From NCBI RefSeq assembly GCF_007845675.1, contig NZ_VOBR01000007.1, positions 248,001 to 312,000 of the forward strand: a stretch of 64,000 bases of DNA, given 5' to 3'. The translations under genes and the position numbers were made by a program. This DNA is from Lentzea tibetensis. GTDB lineage: Bacteria; Actinomycetota; Actinomycetes; Mycobacteriales; Pseudonocardiaceae. The notes under the pieces were generated by a model. The model saw nothing but the letters and a program-made list of their open reading frames with translations, was not told where the DNA came from and ran no database searches. How positions within the stretch are numbered: position 1 is the first letter of the stretch; each line of letters opens with the position of its first letter. This document shows, in pieces, positions 24,082-33,276 of this stretch.

Positions 24082-25809
24082 ATGACGACCCGCCGAACGT
24101 TCCTGCTGGGCACCGGGGCCGCTGCCGCCCTGGTCACGACCCCCGCGGCGCACGCGGCGCCCGACATCCGGATCGGCGGCCGCCCGGACCCCGGCAGCCA
24201 GCGCTTCACGCTCGCCGTGATCCCGGACACGCAGTACCTGTTCGATCAGGACCGAGGCGACTCGGAGCCGCTCGACGCGTCGTTGCGCTACCTGCTGGAC
24301 AACACCGGCCGCGAGAACATCGTGTTCATCTCGCACCTCGGCGACCTCACCGAGAACGGACTGAAGAGCGAGATCGACGACATCAGCGACTCGTTCAGGG
24401 TCCTCGACCGGCGCCGGGTCGGCTACAGCGTGCTGGCGGGCAACCACGACCTCGACTCGCGCACCGACGACCAGCGCGGCCGCACCCCGTACCTCGACGA
24501 GTTCGGGCCGCACCGGTTCGAGAACTCGCCGACGTTCCGCGGCGCGAGCGCGGACGGCTACAACAGCTACCACGTTTTCAGGGCGGCCGGCCGCGAGTGG
24601 CTGGTGCTCGCGCTGGACTGGCGCATGTCCGCCAAGGGCTTCGCGTGGGCGCGCGAGGTGCTGACGAAGCACCCGAAGCTGCCGGTCATCCTGACCACGC
24701 ACGAGCTCGTGCAGGCGGGGGAGCAGGACACGGCCGAGCTGTCGGACTACGGCCGCAGGCTGTGGAACGAGCTGATCAAGGACAACGACCAGATCTTCCT
24801 CACGCTCAACGGCCACTTCTGGCCGCCCGCGCGGGCGGTGCTGCGCAACACCGCGGGCAACGACGTGCACGTGCACATCACGAACTACCAGGACCGCTAC
24901 TACGGCGGCAGCGCGATGATCCGGCTCTACCAGTTCGACCTGGCGCGCGACGTGATCGACGTCCGGACGTTCTCGCCGTGGCTGGCGGCCAAGAAGAGGC
25001 TCAACTCGCTGGAGCGCGGGGAGATCGAGCTGACCGGCGCGGCCGACCGGTTCAGCGTGCCGATCGACTTCGAGCAGCGGTTCGCCGGGTTCGCGCCCGT
25101 TCCCGTGCGGCCCGCGCGTCCGGTGAGGCAGGTGCTCGTGCCCGGCATGGTCGCGTATTGGCGGTCCGAGTCGCTGAAGGACCTGTCGGGCAACGGGAAC
25201 GACCTCAAGCAGGTGGGCAACCTCACCCAGTCACCCGATCACCACCGCGACTCGCCCAGCCACGGCAGCACGTTCTTCGGCAAGGACGGCTACCTGTCCA
25301 CCGTGGACAACGCGCCGATCAACCGGATGACGTTCGACCGCGGCTACACGATCGAGGCGTTCATCAAGATGCCCAAGGGGTTCGACCACGCGTGGTGCGG
25401 GCTGTTCACGAAGCTCGCGCCCGGCTCGGCGGCGGGCAAGACCGGTGACGACCCGAGCGAGCCGATCTGCACGCTCAACCTCGCCGGTGGCGGCGGGCTG
25501 CAGTGGGCCGTCTTTCCCAGGAACCAGAACGGGTTGTCCACCAACTGGGGCCACGAGATGGCGCAGGACACCTGGTGGCACGTGGCCGTGGTGAACGACG
25601 GCAGGCACACCAAGCTGTTCGTGGACGGTGCCGAGCTGCTGCGCAACCCGTCCACTCCGGCGGTCGGGATCTCCACGGCCGGTGACCCGTGGCTCATCGG
25701 TGCCTACGCGTACAACCGGATCGTCGAGAAGTCGTACCACGGCTGGCTCGGTGACCTGCGCGTCGTCGATCGCGCGCTGCCCGTCGAGAAGTTCCTGACG
25801 TCTCAGTAG
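24082..25809 (+). CDS. Tat-exported metallophosphoesterase with C-terminal LamG domain
   Basis: About 575 residues. A twin-arginine signal (TTRRTFLLGTGAAAAL, cut near AHA-AP) opens the protein. The calcineurin-like phosphoesterase domain (about 40-300) carries its metal-ligand blocks: VIPDTQY, HLGDLTENG, AGNHDL, LTTHE and NGHFWPP. A LamG/concanavalin-like module (about 365-570, VAYWRSESLKDLSGNG to GWLGDLRVVDRAL) probably binds carbohydrate. The enzyme should remove phosphate groups from an extracellular substrate. The start is judged by a TAGCAT box 7 nt upstream. It is monocistronic. Confidence 0.9.
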   Translation: MTTRRTFLLGTGAAAALVTTPAAHAAPDIRIGGRPDPGSQRFTLAVIPDTQYLFDQDRGDSEPLDASLRYLLDNTGRENIVFISHLGDLTENGLKSEIDDISDSFRVLDRRRVGYSVLAGNHDLDSRTDDQRGRTPYLDEFGPHRFENSPTFRGASADGYNSYHVFRAAGREWLVLALDWRMSAKGFAWAREVLTKHPKLPVILTTHELVQAGEQDTAELSDYGRRLWNELIKDNDQIFLTLNGHFWPPARAVLRNTAGNDVHVHITNYQDRYYGGSAMIRLYQFDLARDVIDVRTFSPWLAAKKRLNSLERGEIELTGAADRFSVPIDFEQRFAGFAPVPVRPARPVRQVLVPGMVAYWRSESLKDLSGNGNDLKQVGNLTQSPDHHRDSPSHGSTFFGKDGYLSTVDNAPINRMTFDRGYTIEAFIKMPKGFDHAWCGLFTKLAPGSAAGKTGDDPSEPICTLNLAGGGGLQWAVFPRNQNGLSTNWGHEMAQDTWWHVAVVNDGRHTKLFVDGAELLRNPSTPAVGISTAGDPWLIGAYAYNRIVEKSYHGWLGDLRVVDRALPVEKFLTSQ

Positions 25810-25902
25810 GGTTACGTCATTCGGCCGCAAACGGGCTGAATCCCGAACTGTGCTTGTGATGTCAACGTTCGTCCTCCTGTCGGGTCACCAACTGGAGGAC
25901 GA

Positions 25903-26985
25903 ATGCGATATCACTTACCCAGGCGCTACTCCCGGCGCGTGCTGGTCATCGGTGCGGGCGTGATCGGCTTGACGACCGCGTTGTGCGCGCGACGCCGGGG
26001 CTTCGAGGTCACCGTGGTCGCGGACCGGTTCGCGCCGCACGTGACGTCGGTGGTCGCGGGAGCGCTGTGGGAGTGGCCTCCTGCGGTCTGCGGCCAGCAC
26101 CGCGACCAGCTCTCGCTGAGCAGGTCGAAGGAGTGGGCCGCGCTGTCGTACCAGATCTTCAACGACCTGGCGGCCGACCCGCTGACCGGTGTGTTCATGC
26201 GGCCCGCGGTGTTCTACCACCGCACGCCGGTGGAACGGGACCCCGTCGCGCTGGCCAAGATGACCGAGCTCCGCGCGCACGTGAAGGGTTTCCGGCACGA
26301 CGCGACGCTGATCGCGCTGCACGGCGTCTCGAAGGAAGCGGTCGACGCCTACGAGCACGTGGCCCCGATGATCGACACCGACCGGTACCTGGCGTGGCTG
26401 CTGCGCGAGGTGCGCACGTCGGGCTGCGAGGTCGAGATCGGCCTCGTGCGCGGCAACCTCGTCGAGAACCAGGCGAAGCTGCTGCGCCGCTACGACGCGT
26501 CGGCGATCGTCAACTGCACCGGCCTCGGCGCGATCGAGCTGGCGTCCGACGACGACCTGCGGCCGTTGCGCGGCGCGGTCGTGCACGCCCGCAACCCCGG
26601 CATCACCTCGGCGCACTGCATGGCGTTCGACGAGCACGCGCACGGCCAGAACATGATCTTCGTCGTGCCGCGCGGCCGCGACCGCCTGGTGCTCGGCGGA
26701 CTCGTCGAGCCCGACCAGTGGACGACCGACCTGACCATGAAGAGCAGGCAGGTGCTCGAGATGGTGGCGCGCTGCCGCGCGTTCCTGCCCGCGCTGCGCG
26801 GCGCCGAGCTGATGCCCGGCAACCCGGTGCGGGTGGGACTGCGCCCGTACCGGCAGCGCAACGTGCGCCTGGAGATCGCGCGCGGCTCGGCCGTCGTGCA
26901 CAACATCGGGCACGGCGGGTCGGGCTTCACCTTCTCCTGGGGCTGCGCGGAGGAGGCGGTCGATCTGGTCGAGAAACTGGGTTAG
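25903..26985 (+). CDS. FAD-dependent oxidoreductase, D-amino-acid oxidase family
   Basis: A 360-residue DAO-family flavoenzyme. The FAD-binding Rossmann motif is VLVIGAGVIGLTTAL at 14-28, followed by the ADRF acidic end of strand two. The C-terminal part contains RVGLRPYRQRNVRLE, matching the substrate-carboxylate arginine region, and NIGHGGSGFTFSWG, the closing FAD motif. It would oxidise a D-amino acid or related amine to an imino acid with H2O2 production. ATG 25903 has GGAGG 6 nt upstream. No signal peptide. The gene converges with the sigma-factor gene and their stop codons overlap (26982-26985). Confidence 0.88.
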   Translation: MRYHLPRRYSRRVLVIGAGVIGLTTALCARRRGFEVTVVADRFAPHVTSVVAGALWEWPPAVCGQHRDQLSLSRSKEWAALSYQIFNDLAADPLTGVFMRPAVFYHRTPVERDPVALAKMTELRAHVKGFRHDATLIALHGVSKEAVDAYEHVAPMIDTDRYLAWLLREVRTSGCEVEIGLVRGNLVENQAKLLRRYDASAIVNCTGLGAIELASDDDLRPLRGAVVHARNPGITSAHCMAFDEHAHGQNMIFVVPRGRDRLVLGGLVEPDQWTTDLTMKSRQVLEMVARCRAFLPALRGAELMPGNPVRVGLRPYRQRNVRLEIARGSAVVHNIGHGGSGFTFSWGCAEEAVDLVEKLG

Positions 26986-27914
26986 GCGGTGTCCGGCAGG
27001 CCGAACGTGGCGAACAGGCGAGGGTCGAAGAACGAGGCGACGTGCCTGACCCGGTCGCCGGTGAACGTCAGGACCTGGAGGTTGAACGGCCGGAACACGC
27101 CGTCCGGCGCACGCAGGTAGAGGCCGTACGCGGGCTGGCCGTTGGCCTCGACGGCCAGCATCCGCGCCCCGCCCGGCACCGCGGGGCACTGGTTGGTGAG
27201 GTGCCACGCCACCATGTCCGGCCCCAGGTACCAGCCGGGGTAGGGCGGCATCTCCCACACGACGTCCTCGGTGAACATCGCGACGATCGCCGGGATGTCC
27301 TTGGCCTCGAACGCCTTCACCCACCGGTCGAGCACCGCGCGCTGGTCCTGTGAGGACGGTTCCACCACGTCGTCCTCGTTCAGCTCGCCGACCTGGGAAC
27401 GGGCCCGCTGCAACGCGCTGTTGACCGCCGCGACCGTCATGTCCAGCTGCTCGGCCACCTCCGCCGCCGACCACCGGAGCACGTCGCGCAGGATCAGCAC
27501 CGCGCGCTGGCGGGCAGGCAGCAGCTGCAGCGCCGCCACGAACGCCAGCCGGGTGGACTGCCGCTCACCGACGATCGTGGCCGGGTCGGTCGGGATCGGC
27601 TCCAGCCACGGCACCTCGTGGTCCTGCACCAGCGGGTCGTCCGGCCCCGACGACGCGCCGAGCCCGGCGGGCAGCGGCCGCCGCGTGCGACTGTCCAGCG
27701 CGGTCAGGCAGACGTTCGTCGCGATCTTGTACAGCCACGTGCGGACCGACGAGCGGCCCTCGAAGCCCGCGAACGACCGCCACGCGCGCAGGTACGTCTC
27801 CTGCACCAGGTCCTCGGCGTCGTGCACCGAGCCGAGCATGCGGTAGCAGTGGGCGAGCAGCTCGCGGCGGAACGGGTCCGCTACGCGGGCGAAGTCCTCG
27901 CTGACCAGCGTCAT
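26982..27914 (-). CDS. ECF sigma factor with SnoaL-like C-terminal domain (SigG/TIGR02960-like)
   Basis: A 310-residue extracytoplasmic-function sigma factor. Region 2 (FRRELLAHCYRMLGSVHDAEDLVQETYLRAWR, about 14-45) and region 4 (LQLLPARQRAVLILRDVLRWSAAEVAEQL, about 130-170) are clear. A SnoaL/NTF2-like domain (about 190-300, KAFEAKDIPAIVAMFTEDVVWEMPP) replaces the need for a separate anti-sigma factor in related groups, where it controls activity. No anti-sigma gene is adjacent. ATG 27914 has no Shine-Dalgarno sequence, but TAAAGT lies 6 nt upstream, so the message is probably leaderless. Confidence 0.92.
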   Translation of the reverse strand: MTLVSEDFARVADPFRRELLAHCYRMLGSVHDAEDLVQETYLRAWRSFAGFEGRSSVRTWLYKIATNVCLTALDSRTRRPLPAGLGASSGPDDPLVQDHEVPWLEPIPTDPATIVGERQSTRLAFVAALQLLPARQRAVLILRDVLRWSAAEVAEQLDMTVAAVNSALQRARSQVGELNEDDVVEPSSQDQRAVLDRWVKAFEAKDIPAIVAMFTEDVVWEMPPYPGWYLGPDMVAWHLTNQCPAVPGGARMLAVEANGQPAYGLYLRAPDGVFRPFNLQVLTFTGDRVRHVASFFDPRLFATFGLPDTA

Positions 27915-27920
27915 GGCAAG

Positions 27921-27926
27921 ACTTTA
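27921..27926 (-). promoter_or_regulatory. -10 box of the ECF sigma gene (leaderless)
   Basis: TAAAGT on the minus strand, 6 nt before ATG 27914. No recognisable TTGAC -35 element; an ECF-type promoter was not evident. Confidence 0.4.
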
Positions 27927-27950
27927 TGCGAACCCCGCGCCTCAAGCCGT

Positions 27951-28907
27951 TCAACGACGGCCGCTGACTGAGCGCGCCAGGCGCTCGGACAACTCCCGCA
28001 TCCGCTCCACGAGCTCCGGCGGTTCGAGCACGTCGAACTCGAAGCCGATGTGCAGCAGGTGGAACGCCATGGTGTCCAACGACTCCCCGCCACTGCGCAT
28101 CAGGCACGACGAAGCGTCGATCTCCTCGAGCTGCACCGAAGTGGGGGAGGTGCGGTCGGCGACGTCTTCCAACGGTGCGTGGATGACCAGCACCGCTTGG
28201 TAGGTGTAGACGGACGAAGCGACCGACCGCGACACGTACGCGGCGAGATCGTCGGCGGGCGCGGTGCGCGGCGTGAACCGGGCGGCGAGAGCGGGGACGT
28301 CCGCGATCCGGTCCGCCCGGAAGGTGCGCCAGTCGGCGCGGTCGACGTCCCACGCGACGAAGTACCAGCGGCGACCGGTGTGCACGAGTCCGAGCGGCTC
28401 GACCAGCCGCCGCGTGTCCGCACCGGACCGGTAGGTGAACCGCAGCTGCTGGTGGTCGCGGCACGCGCCGGCGATCACGGTCAGCACCTCGGCGTTGACC
28501 GCGGGGCCGCCCGCGGTGAGCGGGGTCGTGTGCTCCTGGAGCGCCTGCACGCGGCGGCGCAGCCGGGACGGCAGCACCTGTTCCAGCTTCGCGAGTGCGC
28601 GCACGGAGGTCTCCTCGATGCCCGCGACGGTGCCGTTCGCGGCGGTCCGCAGGCCTACCGCAACGGCGACGGCCTCGTCGTCGTCCAGCAGCAACGGCGG
28701 CAGCTCGGCGCCGGCGCCCAGCTGGTAGCCGCCGGTCACGCCGGGCAGCGAGTTCACCGGGTAGCCGAGGCTGCGCAGCTTGTCCACGTCGCGGCGGATC
28801 GTGCGCACGTCGACGCTCAGGCGTTCGGCCAGCTCCGGGCCCGTCCAGTCGCGCCGGACCTGGAGCAGCGACAGCAGGCGCAGCAGCCGTGCGGAGGTTT
28901 CGAGCAT
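27951..28907 (-). CDS. WYL-domain transcriptional regulator (YafY type)
   Basis: A 318-residue DeoR-like regulator. The N-terminal winged helix-turn-helix (LLRLLSLLQVRRDWTGPELAERLSVDVRTIRRDVDKL, 8-44) is followed by the YPV...GGYQLG wing and, from about 135, a WYL domain (LRFTYRSGADTRRLVEPLGLVHTGRRWYFVAWD). The C-terminal WCX region runs to about 300. WYL proteins sense ligands such as nucleic acids or nucleotides and control DNA repair or phage defence among other things. It is divergent from the STAND regulator at 28998, and a palindrome sits between them. Confidence 0.92.
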   Translation of the reverse strand: MLETSARLLRLLSLLQVRRDWTGPELAERLSVDVRTIRRDVDKLRSLGYPVNSLPGVTGGYQLGAGAELPPLLLDDDEAVAVAVGLRTAANGTVAGIEETSVRALAKLEQVLPSRLRRRVQALQEHTTPLTAGGPAVNAEVLTVIAGACRDHQQLRFTYRSGADTRRLVEPLGLVHTGRRWYFVAWDVDRADWRTFRADRIADVPALAARFTPRTAPADDLAAYVSRSVASSVYTYQAVLVIHAPLEDVADRTSPTSVQLEEIDASSCLMRSGGESLDTMAFHLLHIGFEFDVLEPPELVERMRELSERLARSVSGRR

Positions 28908-28928
28908 GGCGGAAGTCTGTCATCCAAC

Positions 28929-28947
28929 GAGGACAAGAAGTGTCCTC
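28929..28947. promoter_or_regulatory. Palindrome between WYL and LuxR genes
   Basis: GAGGACA-AGAAG-TGTCCTC, 7-bp perfect arms with a 5-nt spacer, 22 nt from the WYL start codon. Candidate autoregulatory operator that could also affect the divergent gene. Confidence 0.5.
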
Positions 28948-28984
28948 AACCACGGGAAGTATACGTCTTGATACGGACTGCTAC

Positions 28985-28990
28985 TAGGGT
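28985..28990 (+). promoter_or_regulatory. -10 box for leaderless STAND-LuxR message
   Basis: TAGGGT lies 7 nt before GTG 28998, and no Shine-Dalgarno sequence is visible. Confidence 0.45.
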
Positions 28991-28997
28991 CAGCGCA

Positions 28998-31310
28998 GTG
29001 GCGGCGAGGAGATGTGAGGCTTGCGGCGTCCCGCTCCAACCACGCGGCGGACGGCCTGCCAGGTACTGCTCGGGCACGTGCAGGCAGCGCGCGCACCGGC
29101 AGCGCAGGCAGCCGGACACCCCGCTCGACGGGCTCATCGGACGCGAGCAGGACCTGATCGGCGTGCGCGCGCTCGCCCGGTCGAACCGGCTGGTCACGCT
29201 GGTCGGGCCGGGTGGTGTCGGCAAGACGCGGCTCGCGCTGGAGCTGGTCAGGGGTGACGAGCAGGCGCGGTTCGTCGAGCTCGACTCGGTGACCGACGTG
29301 CTCCCCGCCGTGGCCGCGGCGTTCGGCGCGGACGAGCGCGGTGGCGCGCGGATGATCGACGCGCTGGTCGCGTCGTTGAGCACGAAAGTGTTGCTGGTGC
29401 TGGACAACTGCGAGCACCTGGCCGACCCGTGCGCACTGCTCGTCGACGAGCTGCTGCGCCGGTGCCCCGGCCTGCGGGTGATCGCCACCAGCCGGGAGGC
29501 GCTGCGGATCCGCGGCGAGGTCGTTTACCGGCTGAGCGAGTTGTCGCTGCCCGCCGAGAACGCGTCGGACCGCACGGACGTCCTGCGTTCCGACGCCGTG
29601 CAGTTGTTCGTCTCACGGGCGCAGGCCGCCGATCCGTTGCTGGAGCTGACGGACGAGAACGTGCCCGTCGCCGGGCAGATCTGCCGCAGGCTCGACGGGT
29701 TGCCGCTCGCCATCGAGCTGGCCGCGCGGCGGGCAGGTGCGCTGTCGTTCGAGCAGATCCTCGCCGGGCTGCACGAGCAGCTGCTGACCGACGGGGACCG
29801 GACCGCGCCGGTGCGGCACCGCGAGCTGGCGGCGACGATCGGGTGGAGCCACCGGTTGCTGTCCGACGAGGAGCGCGCGGTGTTCCGCAGGCTCGCCGTG
29901 CTGTCCGGTGGGTTCGACCTCGCCGGTGCCGTCGCGGTGTGCGCGTTCGACGGCATCTCGCCGGACCTCGTCGGCAGGCTGGTGTGCAACCTCGAGGCCA
30001 AGTCGCTGGTCGTGCGGATGCGCGACGCCGGGCGGTTCCGGCAGCTGAACCTGATCCGCGCGTACGCGTTCGACCGGCTCGTCGAGGCAGGTGAACTGGG
30101 GCTCGCCCAGGACCGGGCCGCGGACTGGCTCGTGGGTGTCGCCGGACCCGTGTGCGGAACGCTCGTGCTCGGCGAGGAGCTCGGGCGCGAGCTGTGCCGA
30201 GAGCAGGAGAACCTCGTCGCGGCGGTGGCGCACGCGACGGACGAACGTCATGCCGTGCTCGCGGTCGGGCTGGTGCGCTGCTGGTACCGGCAGGGCAACC
30301 TGACGCCCGCGCGGCAGTTGATCTCCGAGGTGCTGGCCCGGCTGCCCGCGTCGGACCTGCGCGGCGACGTGCTGTCGCTGGCCGCCGTCCTCGCGTGCCT
30401 GCAGGCCGACCACGTGTCCGGGGCGCCGCTGGCCGAGGAGGCCGTGCGGCTGGCCAGGCGACGGCAGTGCCCGGCCGGGCTGGCGAACGCGCTCGACGCG
30501 CGTGCGCTGGCGTTGCTGTGCGGTGGACGGCAAGCGGAAGCCGTTGCGGCGTACTGGGAATGCCTGGACGTGGTCGAGTCGCTCGGCCGACCGGTGGACG
30601 CCGCGATCGCCCGCAACCGGCTCGCCTGGGCGCTGGTCCAGTCCGGTCAGGTCGACGCGGCCGCCGAGGTGCTGGGCGACGCGGTGGACGTGCTGCGCGC
30701 GGAGGCGACCCCGCAGCACTACGCCGCGGTGATGCACACGCACGGCGCGATCCGGCTGGTGGCGGGGGAGTGGGACGCCGCGGAGTCCGCGTTCACCGAG
30801 GCGCTGGAGGCGTCGCAGCCGCGCAGCCCGCTGCTGCTCCACTCGCTGGAGGGCTTGGCGGTCACGGCCGCCGCGGCAGGCAACGCCAAGCGCGCGTTGC
30901 GGATCGCCGCGGCCGCCGCGCGCGGGCGGTCGCGCAGCCAGCGGGAGCCGGAGGCGTACTGGCGCGGCGTCGTGACGGAGGCGACGACGCGGGCGCGCAC
31001 CAGGCTCACCGGCGCGGCGGCCGCGGCGGCGGAGGCGGCCGGCCGCCGGATGCGCGACGACGAGCTGGTGGCGTACGCGTTGCGGCGCACGGCATCCGCG
31101 ACGCGAGGCCCGCTGAGCCCGCGTGAGCTGGAGATCGCGTCGCTCATTGCGGCCGGGCTCACGAACCGGGAGATCGCGACCAGGCTCGCGGTGTCGATCG
31201 GCACGGTCGCCACGCACCTCAACAGCATCCGCGACAAGCTCGGCCTGCGGTCGCGCACGGGGATCGCGTTGTGGGTGAATGAGACGGGGTTTCGTGACGT
31301 GAACGCCTGA
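28998..31310 (+). CDS. Zinc-finger / STAND ATPase / LuxR-HTH transcriptional regulator
   Basis: A 770-residue regulator. Residues 6-28 hold a CxxC...CxxxC zinc-ribbon-like finger (CEACG...RYCSGTC). The STAND ATPase follows, with Walker A GPGGVGKT at 70-77, VLLVLDNCEHL near 137, and the GLPLAIELAA block near 235. The central region has helical repeats of the TPR kind (about 420-660). A C-terminal LuxR HTH (about 705-760, LSPRELEIASLIAAGLTNREIATRL) binds DNA. The start GTG 28998 is set by the finger and by a TAGGGT box 7 nt upstream. Its in-window paralogue at 43479 has the same layout. Ligand and targets are unknown. Confidence 0.9.
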   Translation: MAARRCEACGVPLQPRGGRPARYCSGTCRQRAHRQRRQPDTPLDGLIGREQDLIGVRALARSNRLVTLVGPGGVGKTRLALELVRGDEQARFVELDSVTDVLPAVAAAFGADERGGARMIDALVASLSTKVLLVLDNCEHLADPCALLVDELLRRCPGLRVIATSREALRIRGEVVYRLSELSLPAENASDRTDVLRSDAVQLFVSRAQAADPLLELTDENVPVAGQICRRLDGLPLAIELAARRAGALSFEQILAGLHEQLLTDGDRTAPVRHRELAATIGWSHRLLSDEERAVFRRLAVLSGGFDLAGAVAVCAFDGISPDLVGRLVCNLEAKSLVVRMRDAGRFRQLNLIRAYAFDRLVEAGELGLAQDRAADWLVGVAGPVCGTLVLGEELGRELCREQENLVAAVAHATDERHAVLAVGLVRCWYRQGNLTPARQLISEVLARLPASDLRGDVLSLAAVLACLQADHVSGAPLAEEAVRLARRRQCPAGLANALDARALALLCGGRQAEAVAAYWECLDVVESLGRPVDAAIARNRLAWALVQSGQVDAAAEVLGDAVDVLRAEATPQHYAAVMHTHGAIRLVAGEWDAAESAFTEALEASQPRSPLLLHSLEGLAVTAAAAGNAKRALRIAAAAARGRSRSQREPEAYWRGVVTEATTRARTRLTGAAAAAAEAAGRRMRDDELVAYALRRTASATRGPLSPRELEIASLIAAGLTNREIATRLAVSIGTVATHLNSIRDKLGLRSRTGIALWVNETGFRDVNA

Positions 31311-31349
31311 GGGATGTGCGCACGCCCGGCTGACAGAAGTCTGGTGGTC

Positions 31350-32021
31350 ATGCCACCACAAGAACCGACGTCGCGGCGCGCGTTCATCAAGACCGGGGCG
31401 CTGGGCGTGACCTCCGTCGCGATCGCGGCCGCCGCCGGCTCGGCCGAACCGGCGCTCGCGGCACCGCGCCCGGCCGACGCGCCACTGCCCATCACCCCGT
31501 CGTGCTCAGGCCACGAGACGCCGTCCTCGGTCGAAGGTCCGCTGTTCAAGCCGAACTCGCCCGAGCGGACCAACCTCGTCACCCCCGCGATCACCGGTGT
31601 GCTCCTCGCGTTGCGCGGCGTGATCTACGACCGAGAGTGCAAGCCGCTGCCCGGTGTGCTGATCGACTTCTGGCAGTGCGACCAGAACGGCGACTACGAC
31701 GAGCACGGGTTCTCGTTGCGCGGCCACCAGCTCACCGACTCCGCCGGTGCGTACCGGTTGGACACGATCGTCCCGCGCGACTACTGGGGACGGTGGGGCA
31801 GGCGCGGCGCGCACATCCACGTGCAGGTGCAGGCGCCCAACGGGCCGGTGCTGGTGACCCAGTTGTACTTCCCGGACGACACCCAGGCGTACGGGCGGAA
31901 CTTCGCCGCGCACAACGCGGGCGACCAGTTCTTCAACCGCGCCTGCGTGGTCACGCTCGGCCCGAAGCAGGGCAACCGCTACGCGGGCCGGTTCGACTTC
32001 GTCATCAAGACGACCGCGTGA
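31350..32021 (+). CDS. Tat-exported intradiol ring-cleavage dioxygenase-like protein
   Basis: A 223-residue protein. A Tat signal (SRRAFIKTGALGV...) is followed by an intradiol dioxygenase fold. The four Fe(III) ligands are visible: Tyr116 (CDQNGDYDEHG), Tyr145 (RDYW), His155 and His157 (GAHIHVQV). Family members cleave catechols or hydroxyquinols between the hydroxyls; exported actinobacterial ones may attack lignin- or humus-derived aromatics. It is short compared with cytosolic catechol 1,2-dioxygenases because the N-terminal helical dimerisation domain is absent. ATG 31350 follows GGTGG. It ends 11 nt before the next secreted-protein gene and probably shares its message. Confidence 0.88.
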   Translation: MPPQEPTSRRAFIKTGALGVTSVAIAAAAGSAEPALAAPRPADAPLPITPSCSGHETPSSVEGPLFKPNSPERTNLVTPAITGVLLALRGVIYDRECKPLPGVLIDFWQCDQNGDYDEHGFSLRGHQLTDSAGAYRLDTIVPRDYWGRWGRRGAHIHVQVQAPNGPVLVTQLYFPDDTQAYGRNFAAHNAGDQFFNRACVVTLGPKQGNRYAGRFDFVIKTTA

Positions 32022-32032
32022 GGGGAAACGCC

Positions 32033-33094
32033 ATGCCGCTCAAGAGGATCGGCGCGCTCGTCACCGCGCTCACGCTCGTCACGGTCGCCACACCGTCGTC
32101 GGCGTCCACACTGGGACGCGGGCCGTGGACGCCGACCCCCGCCCCGGTCGAGAAGGGCGACATCACCGCCGTCGCCGCGCTCGACGGCAAGACCGCGTGG
32201 GCCGTCGGCTACCGGCTGGTCAGCGACGACGAGGCGCGCCCGATCGCGTTGCGCTGGAACGGGAAGACGTGGGCGCAGGAGTCCGAGCTGCCGCGCGACA
32301 GCTTCCCGCAGGCGATCGAGGTGCGGTCGCAGTCGGACATCTGGACCGTCGGTGACGGCGTCCAGCACTGGGACGGCAAGTCCTGGTCCGTCGCGGACTT
32401 CGGCCGCGACCCGGCAGGCTACTTCCTGCCCGAAGGCTTGGACTCGGTGCCGTCCGGACAGGCGTGGGTCGTCGGCAGGCTCGTCGCCGACTCGGTGAAG
32501 GACCAGGTCCCCGTCGTCTACGGGTGGGACGGTTCGGCGTGGGCCAAGCAGGCGCTGCCGGACGTCGGCAAGGGCGAGCTGACGAGCGTGGTCTCGTTGG
32601 CGCCCAACGACGTCTGGGCCGCCGGCTTCAGCGCGACCTCGCCGCAGACCTCGCTGGTCGTGCACTGGGACGGCAAGTCGTGGACGCGGGTCGCCAGCCC
32701 GTCGGTCTCCGGCGCGCACACGTGGATCTCGGCGCTGCACGCCGGACCCGGTGGCGTGTGGGCGGTCGGCGGCAGCAACGCGGGCGCGGCGGACCGCCCG
32801 TTCGCGGCGCGCTGGGACGGCCGCCGCTGGCAGGCGGCGCTGACCCCGAACATCGCGGACGGCAGGCTGCGCGCGGTCGTGTCGACCGGTGACGGCGAGC
32901 TGTGGGCGGTCGGCGGCAAGGGTGCCGTGACGGTCGCGCTGCGGTGGCAGAAGACGCTCAACCGGTGGGTGCGCACGGCCGCGCCGGACGTCGTGGTGCG
33001 CGGTGTCGCCGCTGTGCCGGGCAGCTCGTCGCTGTGGGCGGTGGGCATCGCCAAGAAGGGCGACCTGGTGCCGGTGATCACGAGGACCAGGTAA
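32033..33094 (+). CDS. Secreted beta-propeller-like protein, unknown function
   Basis: A 353-residue exported protein. ATG 32033 has GAGGGG 8 nt upstream and opens a signal peptide (LKRIGALVTALTLVTVATPSSA). The mature protein consists of six or seven similar units of about 45 residues with the pattern W.VG...HWDGKSW (DIWTVGDGVQHWDGKSW, DVWAAGF, GVWAVGG, ELWAVGG, SLWAVGI), which fold as a beta-propeller. No catalytic motif stands out. The gene lies 11 nt behind the intradiol dioxygenase gene, so the two exported proteins may work on the same substrate, which is inference. Confidence 0.82.
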   Translation: MPLKRIGALVTALTLVTVATPSSASTLGRGPWTPTPAPVEKGDITAVAALDGKTAWAVGYRLVSDDEARPIALRWNGKTWAQESELPRDSFPQAIEVRSQSDIWTVGDGVQHWDGKSWSVADFGRDPAGYFLPEGLDSVPSGQAWVVGRLVADSVKDQVPVVYGWDGSAWAKQALPDVGKGELTSVVSLAPNDVWAAGFSATSPQTSLVVHWDGKSWTRVASPSVSGAHTWISALHAGPGGVWAVGGSNAGAADRPFAARWDGRRWQAALTPNIADGRLRAVVSTGDGELWAVGGKGAVTVALRWQKTLNRWVRTAAPDVVVRGVAAVPGSSSLWAVGIAKKGDLVPVITRTR

Positions 33095-33098
33095 GGCG

Positions 33099-33128
33099 TT
33101 GCGGCCGACCCGGTGTGTCGCATAGGGT
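33099..33128 (+). promoter_or_regulatory. Promoter for a leaderless leader ORF
   Basis: A -35-like TTGCGG (33099-33104) and a -10 TAGGGT (33123-33128) are separated by 18 nt. The -10 lies 7 nt before ATG 33136, the geometry of actinobacterial leaderless genes. Confidence 0.55.
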
Positions 33129-33135
33129 TTGCGGC

Positions 33136-33192
33136 ATGACTGCCGGGTCGGCCTTGCGCCGTTCACAGATCGGTTGCCCGGCCGCGGCTTGA
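33136..33192 (+). CDS. Putative 18-residue leader peptide (uORF)
   Basis: A short ORF encoding MTAGSALRRSQIGCPAAA and then TGA. It starts 7 nt after a good promoter -10 box and ends 84 nt before the S1-domain gene. The DNA between them can form GGCGGGC-loop-GCCCGCC and GTCCA-loop-TGGAC stems. This arrangement suggests a leader peptide or attenuator controlling the S1 gene. It is too short for codon statistics and needs experimental support. Confidence 0.4.
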   Translation: MTAGSALRRSQIGCPAAA

Positions 33193-33276
33193 CCTCCGGG
33201 CGGGCTCGCGGCCCGCCACTCCTCGCGCCACTGCTGTCCAGTGTGGACGTCTGCGCGAGAGAGGAGGTGAATGCGC

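Noticed and set aside
24022-24876. N-terminal extension of the TauE/SafE gene
   Set aside because: The in-frame extension overlaps the metallophosphoesterase gene on the other strand and lacks membrane character.
28050-28997. Extension of the STAND-LuxR gene
   Set aside because: It lies antisense to the WYL regulator; the zinc finger and the TAGGGT box define a start at 28998.
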